A stretch of 64,000 nucleotides of DNA from Micractinium sp. NFX-FRZ. Its lineage: Eukaryota; Chlorophyta; Trebouxiophyceae; Chlorellales; Chlorellaceae. Positions 34,162 through 43,462 of this stretch are shown here, in pieces. Where the stretch lies: contig JAPTJF010000015.1 in NCBI GenBank assembly GCA_029339195.1, positions 246,172-310,171 of the forward strand, written 5' to 3'. The notes below the pieces were generated by a model, which worked only from the letters and a program-made list of their open reading frames with translations, was not told the DNA's origin and made no database searches. The position numbers were made by a program, and so were the translations under genes. Numbering within the stretch: position 1 is the stretch's first letter; every line of letters starts with the position of its first letter.

Positions 34162-35510
34162 ATGGGCAGCGGTGAGTTTGGCATAGCCGAGCGACCTCAG
34201 CCTTGCTCAGCCATGTGACCGAATGCGAGCCGCTTACCGCCCATCAGTACCTAATACTTGTGTGCAGATAAGCCGGCAGAAGGGGCGGCGGCATTGGCGG
34301 CAGCGGCGGCGGCACCGGCGGCATTGGGCACCCCCGCCGCCGCCGAGCAGGCAGCAGAGCAGCCGGCGGCACGGGAGCAGCCGGCAGAGGCGCCTCAGGC
34401 TGCGGGCAGCACTGGTGCCGGTGCAGAGGGAGGTGATGAGGACGAGGACGACGCCAACGAGAAGTGCGGCTTCTGTCGCTTCATGAAGGGCGGCGGCTGC
34501 CGCGACGCCTTTGTGGTAAGCGGGCCGCCGCCGCTGCTGGGGCCGGGGCTGGGCTAGGCAGGGCCTTGGGACAACCGATTGCACACGCTTTGCACTCTGG
34601 CGGCAGCGTTGGCACTGTGCCGACACCTGCTGAGGCCTGGCAAGGATGATGGTGCGGCATATTCCTGCATGGCACTCTCCAAGCCCCCCCATTGGCCGAG
34701 TGCGTGCCCTGGGCTGCATTGCCGCTGGTTGCCGGCTCTCCAGGACGCAGCACGCGTGCACGCTAGCCAACCCCCACACCCTCTGTTGCCTGCCTCCCCA
34801 CCCAACCTGTGGCCTCATCACTGCGCTGGCCACCTCCTGTAGGCCTGGAGCAAGTGTGTGGACACAGAGCGGGAGTCTGGGGGGGACTTCACAGAAGAGT
34901 GCCGAGAGAAGGTGGGGCGGGGTGGGCTTGCCTGGGAGGAGGCATTGCGGTCCGCACAACAGCTCTGTCTGCTCAGGGCGATCCGCACAACAGCTCCGTC
35001 TGCTCAGGAAGGCCAGTGGGAGGCTGAGAACGGCAGTAGTGTGGCAGGCATGCACGGTGGGCGGGTGGGCGCCAATCCTGTTCTGCCCATCCGCGGCCGC
35101 TGTGTATGGTGGTTCCTGCAGCCTCAGCGGTGGTGCGGCAGAATGCGGGGCGCTGCTCCGCTGCACGCGATGCAGGGCTGCTGTGATGCTGTTACTACTA
35201 TCGCAGTGACCGGCACAGAAGATGCTCAGCACAGCTGGCGCTTGTCTTTCTCTCTCTGACCCTGCTTCTCCTGCCCCCACAGACGATGGCCCTGCGGGAG
35301 TGCATGCTGGCCAATGCTGACTACTACCGCCCCATGCTGGAGGAAGAGGAGGAGGCGCTGAGGGAAGAGGAGGAGGCGCAGGCGGCAGCGGCGGCGGCAG
35401 CAGCCGAGGGCCAGCAGCAGCAGGGGGGGCAGCAGGCAGCGGCGGCACCAGCGGGAGCAGCAGGCGCGGCTGCGGCGGAGGCTGTGGCAGCAGTGGCTAC
35501 TGAGAAGTGA
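34162..35510 (+). CDS. GCK-domain protein
   Basis: Four exons join in phase: 34162-34171 (only 10 coding bases, MGS plus one), 34268-34515, 34843-34911, 35283-35510, giving 184 residues. After an Ala/Glu-rich N-terminus and an acidic stretch (GDEDEDDANE) comes the GCK domain: CGFCRFMKGGGCRDAFVAW, SKCVD, then EECREKTMALRECMLANADY. The Gly-Cys-Lys-like small domain of plants and algae has paired cysteines in two helices, like the CHCH proteins of the mitochondrial intermembrane space; its exact role is not established. The C-terminus is a low-complexity Glu, Ala and Gln tail. The tiny first exon is inferred from the phase and the GCG/GTGAGT donor. Confidence 0.82.
34958..35010 (+). repeat. Direct repeat in GCK gene intron 3
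   Basis: CGCACAACAGCTCYGTCTGC, followed by TCAGG, occurs twice about 31 bases apart in the last intron. Confidence 0.75.
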
Positions 35511-35676
35511 GAGGCCTACGCTGCTGCTTCTGCCTGCCACCAACTGTTCTTTTTAACTGCACATTCCTGATGGCAACGCCACACATTTGATTCTCAAGCT
35601 GTCCTGTTGTTTGAAGCCCTACTGTAGCAATGCACCAAGCGATACTGTTGTCAGTGCGAGTACACAGCAGCCTTCA

Positions 35677-38600
35677 TCACGCCGGTGGCGAGCGGAGGTC
35701 CGACGGCAGGCACTGCAGGAGGCGTTGTGCCTCTCCCGCCCCAAGGCCTGGCCCCGCTGCCAGCTCCAGAAGCTCCTCTCGTGTGTACACCAGCCGCTCA
35801 TCGTGCGCCAACACCTCTTGCGGCAGCACGCCGGCGCGCCGAGCAGCAGACCGTGGCCGTCCCGCGCCAGCGCTGCTGCTGCCGCCGCCACTGCTGCTTG
35901 CTGTGCCCGCTGCACCCGCGATTGGCGACGCCATGGGCGGGCCTCTTGCTGCCGTGCTACCACCAGAGCCGGGGCGCTTGCCAGAGGGTGCGGGGCTTGC
36001 TAATGCTACGGGCAATGGCACAGCTGCTCCATCTAACGATGCCTCTGCCAGCTGGCCGCCGGCCCGCGCCGCAGCCACTGCCGCCGCCTGCAGCCCCGCA
36101 GCGCTGGTCAGCCAACAGTTGCTGAGCTCCAGCTGGCGCAGCGTGGGGCAGCGGGGCAGGCAGCTGAGCAGGCCGGCATCGGAGACGCCGCAGTTGAAGA
36201 GGAGCAGGCGCTCGAGCTGCATGGCATGGGAGGGCAGGCAGGGCGGGTGGCCATTGTTACTGGAGGCCGGCAGGCAGGCGCATCGCGCAAAGCTGAGCAC
36301 CGTTGGGCAGACTCATGCGTGGCTGGCTGCTGACGTGAGGAGTTATTTTGCACAAGCTCGGCACCGCTGCGCAGCTCAACCTGGTATGTGATGTGGTGCC
36401 AGCATGACGTGACCCACCCTGGGCAGCGAGCAGAGCGCCCTGAGCCCCTTGTCCTCCACCCCCTTGCTGCCCAGCCACAGCTCTTGGAGCGCGGGCGCTG
36501 CCGCCGCCAAGTGCTTGCAGCTGCGGTTGTCAGCCTGGCTGGGGTGGAGGCGCAGGTGGGTCAGGGCCGCCAGCTCTTGCTGGCCTGCACACCGGGAAGC
36601 AGGTGTGGGCATAAGGGATCAGGAATGGGAAGCAAGGCTTGCAATGGAGGAGGGAGCAGGGAGCAGGGAGACACTGAAGGCAGTGTCGAAACCGGGGGAA
36701 TCGGGGTGAACAGCAGTATGCACCAGCGCATGCAAAAGCAGTTTCTGGCTCAGGAACATGTGTGCCTGCTCACCTTCAGGCAGGGTGGTGAAGGTGGCAC
36801 GGCTGCCGGAGAGGTCCAGCCACGTCAGCAGCGGCAGCTGCGCCAGCACCGCCCAGCTGACGTCGCCCACGCGCGTCTTGCTGCAGGCATGGGAGGCAGA
36901 GGGGTAGGCGGCAGGCAGGACTCCTCGTTGGACGTGACGGTCATCGCTGAGCAGCTTGGCAGTGCACAGAGTCCCACGTTCTGTGTGCTTCCTTTCAGCT
37001 GTGCTGCTGCAGCATCCCCTGCTGCCCTTGCCCTGCTGCTTGGGCCATGCAGAGTGGCCAGCCGGGCGGGCGCACCATCCCACCTGAGGTCCAGGTGGCA
37101 AAGCGTGGTCATCGCCAGCAGCTGCGCCACCCCTTCGTCCCCCACCGCAGTCCCCGCCAGGGACGCCCAGGCCAGCGGCAGCAGCGACAGGTCAGCCAGG
37201 TGGCGGTCGGACACGGCGGTGCCTGCAAATGGGGGTGGGTGGGGAGAGAAGCCTGTGAAATGGCGGGGGGTGGGTGAGGAGAGAAGCCTGTGAAACAACA
37301 GTGGGAATAGAGGCAGCCAGCGCCGGGTTGGACAGGTGGCAGTTGGTCGGACATGTGGCGGAACCTGCAAGAGACAGCCGAAGAGAGGGAGCAAGCTGAT
37401 ACCATGGACTGAAAGCAGTGTTCCCCCCCGTTCCGCCCCTCCTCCTGCCCCTCCCTGCCCCACACCTCACCGGCCAGGTCGAGCCGCGTCAGCTGAGAGG
37501 CCCCCGCCAGGCAGCCCAGGCCGCCGCTGAACCCGCTGTCCCTCAGGTCCAAGCTGCTCAGGCTGCCGGCCGCCCCGGCCAGCAGTTGATGCAGCAGCTG
37601 TTCGCCGTGCGGTGAGCGGAAAGTGGTGCTGGCCAGATCCAGGGTGGTCAGCTCCGGCAGAGCAGCGCTGCAGGCAGGCGGGGCGGGGCGGGCGGGGGAG
37701 GGGCAAGCGCAGGCACTGTGGGCGGGTGGCCTGCGGTGTCAACAGACTGGCCACATGTATGGGGGAGGGAAGGCACAGCAGCCACCCCTGCTGGGACACA
37801 GCGTGGGTGTCCAACAGGAGTCTGCAGGATGTGATGCAGGATGGCACAGGATGGCACAGGATGTGATACAGGATGTGATACAGGAAGCTGATACAGGATG
37901 GCACAGGAAGCTGAGCTTGCAGCGTCTCCCGCCGGCATGTGGAGAGCCCCCCACCCCAGGTGCAGCAGCACCGCATGCCAGCAGCACTCGAACAGCTTGG
38001 GCTCACCCCAGGTGCAGCCAGAGGGCTTCCTGCGCCGAGCCGTCGGCCAGGCCCAGCGAGCAGCCAACCATGCGGAGCTCGCGCAGCGACGTCACCACGG
38101 GCGGGCAGTGCACCTGGGGGCACGGGAGGAGAGGAGGGCGGTGGGGAAGGCCATGGTGAGGCAGCAGATGCACTGCCCCTGCTTCATCAGGGAGCACCAT
38201 GCAGGCAGGCAGCCCAGGCTGAGCTGAGGGCTCATGCACAGCGCAGCGCAGCAGGGCCGGCTGGTGACAGCTGGCGACAGCTGGCCGCCGCCACAACTGG
38301 CGCTGCTGGCACCGGCAGTGCTGGACAGTAACAATAATAAACTAACTGCACACACACCTGAGTAATTGAGACATCCAGAGCGGTCAGCGCCGTCAGCGGC
38401 TGCAGGTGCTGCATGCCCTCATCCCCCACCGCCGTCGCCGACAGCACCAGCCTCTGCAGCCGGTGCAGGCTGCCCCCGATGACCTGGCAGCAGGCATCCG
38501 TGGCTGGCAGGTCCACCAGGCTCAAAGAGGTGAGGGCGGTGAGGGCGGAGCACAGGGCAGGGATGGCCGGCTCTCCAAGCCCCGTGCCCGAAACATCCAG

Positions 38601-39139
38601 AGCACGCAGGCCCGTCAGTGGCAGCAGGTGCGGGGCAGCGCCGTCGGTCAGCCCAGTGCATCCACTCAAGTCCAGGTGCTGCAGGCTGCGTGCCAGGCCC
38701 ACCAGAGGTGCCAGGTGTGCGTCCCTCAGCTTGGTGCAGCGGCGCAGGCTGAGTCGGTGCAGCGCTGAGTAGGCGCCTAGGTAGGAGAGCCAGGCAGCGG
38801 TGATGCCGGCGCCCGACAGGGCGACGGACGTCACGCAGTGCTGGAACAGCTCGAGTTGGGGATGGGAGATGCGGCGCTGCTCCAGCAGGCGACGCAGCAG
38901 CTCATTGGCAGCGTCCTCGGGCAAGTACTGCAGGGAGGCAGGAGTGACCAGGGTGGCAGTGGGCGGGGTGTGGAAAGGCTGGGCAGGGCTGGGCAACACC
39001 ACATCTGCGTGCCAGGGTGACTTCAGCTGCCTGGTCCAGAGCTGGCAATATTGAGAGACATGGCACTCACCGCCAGCTGCCTGCGCTGCACCCGCCAGTA
39101 GTCGTGCGGCCCTGCAGCAGCCTGCAAGATGGTGGTCAT
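35677..39139 (-). CDS. Plant-type leucine-rich-repeat (RNI-like) protein
   Basis: Eight exons on the minus strand join in phase: 39139-39071, 38927-38358, 38113-38007, 37667-37471, 37222-37084, 36880-36774, 36584-36418, 36216-35677, giving 631 residues. The N-terminus (MTTILQAAAGPHDYWRVQRR, then YLPEDAANELLRRLLEQRR) matches the head of a plant/algal LRR family by pattern: a W-R-Q-R-R helix, an LP..AN.LL..L block and LELFQH. About fourteen cysteine-containing or RNI-type repeats follow, such as LQHLDLSGCTGLTDGA, LRALDVSGTGLGEPA and LTWLDLSGSRATF. The last exon carries a Ser/Gly/Ala-rich linker and a C-terminal helix (VYTREELLELAAGPG). No kinase, F-box or membrane segment is seen, so it is probably a cytosolic or nuclear protein-interaction scaffold. 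Function unknown. Confidence 0.82.
37331..37370 (-). repeat. Decayed copy of the acceptor edge of LRR exon 5
   Basis: On the minus strand TTGCAGGTTCCGCCACATGT, then CCGACCAACTGCCACCTG, repeats the true acceptor and start of exon 5 (37230-37187: TTTGCAGGCACCGCCGTGTC, then CGACCGCCACCTGG). The copy keeps a TTGCAG acceptor but is frame-shifted. Confidence 0.75.
37828..37915. repeat. Minisatellite of AGGATGTGATAC / AGGATGGCAC units
   Basis: Eight or so 10-13-base units beginning AGGAT or AGGAA lie in tandem in intron 3 of the LRR gene. Confidence 0.85.
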
Positions 39140-40292
39140 GAGAGGGGAGGCGGCGACGGCAGGCGCGTCGGCGGGTCAGGTGCGGCGGGGCGGGCAAGAC
39201 GGACGCCCTGCGGGCGGCCCGATGATGCGCGCCGGGAAATCCAGATCAACACCGGCTGCTGGCATTCCAGACCTGCAGGCACAGCTCAAGAAGGCTGGGC
39301 GGACCCGCGAGCTCCTCCGCCGCGCTTGGCAGCATTCTGGGACTTGGGGAGGGAACGCAGGGCGGCGCTGTACTTGATGCAATCAGTGCCGACCAGACGA
39401 CCACGCGTCGGCGGACGGCACTCAAGTCCGGGACTCCAAGCTGGCGGCGGCTCCAGCACAGCACTACCGGCAACGGCCAGCGTTCACCCTGTCCCATGTC
39501 CGCCAACAGTGTGAGCAACTGCTTGGTTGGGTGAATGCGAATTCAATCTTCCTCTACATGTCGGGGCGACTTACACCATGCGTGTTGTTTCATGCATCAC
39601 GCACTGGCAGTGCGCTGTGGCCGGCGGGACCAGGCAGGTGAAGCGGCTGCGGCATGCATGGTGGGTTGCCAGCAAAGAATGCAATGAAAATGGACCCAAG
39701 TGCCAGTAATGTGGGGAAATGCAACGTTTTCGATACGAAGGGTCGATAAAATGGCTTGAGCACGAAGGCACTTTGCCATGAGCGGTGCCGCTCGGGCAGG
39801 CTTGTAGTCTAGGAACTAAGTGCTTCCCATGAATGGCAGGGGATGAATGGCAGGCGGTATCGGTAATGCATTGTCCTTGGAGTCAGGCAGTGCATCTCAA
39901 TACATAATAAAAAAAAAAACAAAAAAAACATGCAAGTCGAGGAGGAATCACAACCTGGAGCAGCTGTGTTGAAAGGGCAGCGACGTGCCGGCAGGGCGCC
40001 CAATAGTAGCCCACACGCCGGAAGCGTGGGGTGCATGTGAGAATGCATGGGCGCAGCTGCAGTGGAGGCGGCATGGATGAGATGGCGAGCAGGAGGTAGC
40101 ACAGCGTGGCGTGTTTTCAGCCAGGGAAGTCCCACAACCAGCCGGCACTCAATGTGGCTGGCTGGCTGCTGAGCTGGCTGGCTGCTGGCAAGCGTCTTGC
40201 CCTGGTAGAGATACTGGCAGGTGCATCAGCGGGCCTGCAGCCAGATGCCGTGCATACACTCTGGGTTGGCCCTTGAGGGCCATCCCTCCCTC
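39140..40292. other. Intergenic region with a poly(A)-rich run
   Basis: No supported gene in 1.15 kb between the start of the minus-strand LRR gene and the end of the minus-strand phospholipase gene. The first part must hold the LRR promoter. An A-rich run at 39909-39928 interrupts otherwise GC-rich DNA. I do not see a target-site duplication, so I do not call a retroposon. Confidence 0.45.
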
Positions 40293-41810
40293 TCAGCCGT
40301 TGTAGGTGCCCGACACCAGGCCAGAGGCGGACTGGCTGGTGTAGCCGCTGGATCCCTTGAGGAAGCAGCAGGGGCCGCCGTCGCAGGTGGAGATCTCGGG
40401 GGCGTACGTCCTGCAGGGGCCAAGCAGACGAGGGCTGCTGCTCACATGGGGGGAGGCTAATGTTGGAGGGCAGAGCCTTGCTTGTAGCGCGCAGTTCTGC
40501 TGTGCGGGTAAGCAGACAGAGTGCAGCAGCGCCGGCTGGATGAATCCCACACACCAGGCGTAGCAATCGGCGTCGTCGTTGCACAGGGAGCAGCACTCCT
40601 CCCAGCCTGACACGCTGTAGTACGAGTCGGTCGACAGGTCACCGCCGTTCAGGTCGGTGTCGAATTCCACGTCGTATGGGCAGGCGCCAGAGTCGCCGTC
40701 AGAGGTAGAAGTGGTAGGAGAAGTCTCTCCAGAGCCATCCTCTGGGTCAGTGGGGGCCACATAGTCGGGGGGCAGGCCGTTCTCGCAGCTGCCGCAGCTC
40801 AGCTGGAAATCAAAGGCCTTGCCCAGCATCCAAGCGCTCTCCACCTTGTCGCTCTCCCAGCACCAAAACTGCCACCAGCTGCACCCCTTCTTCTCGGTTT
40901 CATAGATCTGCGTGGGGGGAAGGCCGGGGCAGGGGGGTCTGGGTCCGCAGACCAAGCCAGGGGCATCTGTGGCAGGTGCCCGTCACCGCTCGTTCCCCCT
41001 CTGTTCTGCCGCCTTCGAGCAGGGGGCCCCAGGGGTTGCAGGTGGGCATGCAGCGCGTGGGGATGGGCGGTAAGCAGCTGCGCCGTGGGTTAGCTGAGGA
41101 CAGACAGGCGCGCTGTGCATGCTGTGCTCACATTCTTGGCGGCATCCCTCAGGGCTTGGTCGCACTGGCAGTTGGGAGTGGGCGCAGTTGGGAAGTCGCA
41201 CTTCTTGGTGCTGTCGTACTGCTCGTACTCTGGGTCGTCCAGGCACTCGTCATGCACCTGCTTGCTTCCGGGGGGGTGCGTGCATATGTTTTGCTGCGTG
41301 CCTAGGCCTGTGAAGCAGAAATGCCTGAGAAGAAGCAAATGATGGGGTTCCCCTGCAGGATTTACGACCCAGAGCCCTCAAAGGGGTGAAGTTGCTAAGC
41401 CTTAACTCACCTTGCAAGCCTCATCCAGGCTGTCGATTGGGTCGCCGCCCTGCCCCACGCACGCCTGCCCGCACCAGTTGCCGTGCTGACAGCCTCCGCT
41501 GAAGAGCTGCAGGCAGCCATTGCGGAGTGATGGTCAGAACTGCTGCGGGCGCGGAGCTGCTCTGGCATAGAACCAGGGGCGGGTGTGGGTCATGGGCCCC
41601 ACTGCATGGAAGGCCGGGTGGGTAGCCCGCTGAAGCTTCCCCAGGGCCCTCACCAGGGTTGCGGCTGCAACTGGAGTTGCGATGTCTTGGATGAAGTTGG
41701 ATCTGGTGGCCACAGTGTGGTTGGGGTCCCTGATGTTGGTCGGCAGGGAGGAGGTGGGCAGGGGTGCCGGCGCGGCGGCGGGCGATCCTGCGGGCGCTTC
41801 TGCCAGCCGC
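40293..41810 (-). CDS. Secretory phospholipase A2-like protein fused to a PAN/Apple-like module (5' end unsure)
   Basis: Five exons on the minus strand join in phase: 41810-41654, 41506-41411, 41257-41132, 40907-40555, 40410-40293. The exon 2/3 junction gives GNWCGQACVGQGGDPIDSLD, then EACKVHDECL. That is the calcium loop and His-Asp catalytic motif of secreted phospholipase A2, which cleaves the sn-2 acyl chain of phospholipids. CQCDQALRDAAKN follows as in plant sPLA2. After an acidic Ser/Thr-rich linker (TSPTTSTSDGDSG) comes a cysteine-rich domain: GWEECCSLCNDDADCYAW, then TYAPEISTCDGGPCCFLKG. This looks like a PAN/Apple lectin-type module. The first coding exon is not certain. A start in the reading that continues to 41896, or an upstream exon near 42012 (MASARRMM, joined CG/G), would both fit, but neither gives a clear signal peptide. 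Residues before LFSGGC are Ala/Pro-rich. Confidence 0.75.
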
Positions 41811-43462
41811 CTGCAACAGCAGGAGGAACCACCAGCGGAGGCCTGCTCAACTGCCCCGCCTAATTCGAACTGGCAGGCATACGGGGGGGATCCCACCCGT
41901 CCCTATGCATCGCCAATTTGGTGGCACATTCCCACAAACATGGAGAGTGCAGCACCCACCGGGCGTGGGTTTGCCGCTCTTGTGGCATCATGCGGCGCGC
42001 GCTGGCCATGGCAGCCTGCATGCGATTCTGGCGGCCGACCTTCAGGCCACCAGAGGCCTGCACAGGGAGCACAGCAGGGCACAGTCCGGTGTAAGTGTAA
42101 AGAGTGTGTCAATCCTTGATGGAAACAGGAGTGGCTAGAAGGCCACATCCTTGTACAAGCCAGCTGCCAAGGCCAGCTGCTGTGGCGGCTCCTGCGGGGA
42201 CTCCTCGTCGGACGTGAGCACCCCTTGAAAAGGGCGAATCGTTCCACGCGACCCGTTCCTCCCATGCTCTGCAGACAGACTGTCACGCTAGAATAGAATC
42301 GCCAAGTTGGAGACGGCCGGAAACGGAGTGCCCGCCATGGCGTGTTTCGTGGCCACGCTTGGCCCAAGCCGGGCTTGCACTGTCCGCCGCCAGTACAGCG
42401 GTTTTCGCCCCCCTCGCCACAGCAAACCACCTTAAGGCGTGCTTACCAACGCAAGAAAAGCCGCAACAAACGCGGCGGCTGCACATGCTCTGAGCACAGA
42501 GCGCTTTCCCCACCGCATTGGCTTCATGTCTGACACCGCCGTGTTTGACAGACTTAAAAAGGCTTGTAAATGCTCAAATATGTCGTGAGCTCAATTGGGC
42601 GCCCCACCATGCATTATCACTAGAGTCGGCTTGCGGCAAAGGCCAGGCTGGCGCTCGCCGCCCAGCTCTCACAGCGCGCCCGGCAGGATACCTCCCACAG
42701 CAGTGATTGCGTGTGCTATGAACCACTTGCGTTTGCTAATGGCACTTTGAATGCAACGGGCAACATATTGGCGCTGCGGGCAAAGGCGGCACCATGCTTG
42801 CTTGTGTGGGCTTACAGCAGCAGCGCGAGTGAGCGGTGAGCAGCGCTGGTCCGTCGCGGCTTGCTGGTCGCCTGCCAGCCTGCCTAACAGCCTCGGCGAC
42901 ATCCTAGTTGATCTCCTGGGCCATTAGGATAGGACTGTCTGGATCGACGGGGCCACCGCTCGGCCCCTTGCACAGCTGCGGTTTGCAGGGGCTTGCCATG
43001 TTGGTGCAGGTCAACGGGCACTGCCACAACAGACATGGTACTAACAGCGTTTGACATCCTTTCAAGTAGGTCGCAGTCACGAGACGGAAAGGCATGTTGG
43101 GGTTGGCAATGTTGCTGGCTTCCGTCTACATGGGACACCAGCAGCGGCGGTGGCGGCGGCGGTGCCTCGCTGGCAGAAGGGCTTGCAGGATGCACCTCTA
43201 CGCCGCGGCATTGCTGTTACAACGCTTGGCAGCTCACTTTGGTACATTACACTCGCGGTTCTTAGTTCTGCCACCACACTTTGTGCTCGATCACTTCTTT
43301 GCCGCCCGCAAGACACCAGGCACCCTCCGTTTCGCCTGCGGCACCCCTTGGGTCAGACAAATCGCCTTATACCCGGTGGCCGGAAGCTGCTAACCGCGGC
43401 GGCGGGGCGGCAGGCGGCGGCGGCCGGCCAGCTGAGCATCGGGCGGGGCCCCACCCGCCAGG
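41811..43462. other. Region between divergent phospholipase and HUS1 genes
   Basis: Holds the unresolved 5' end of the phospholipase gene (about 41811-42100) and the HUS1 promoter near 43463. No other gene, RNA or repeat is supportable. Several long open frames on the plus strand from 43051 are spurious GC-rich readings. Confidence 0.4.

Noticed and set aside
39901..39931. A-rich run as the tail of a retroposed gene or SINE
   Set aside because: No flanking direct repeats and no recognisable retroposed body upstream on either strand.
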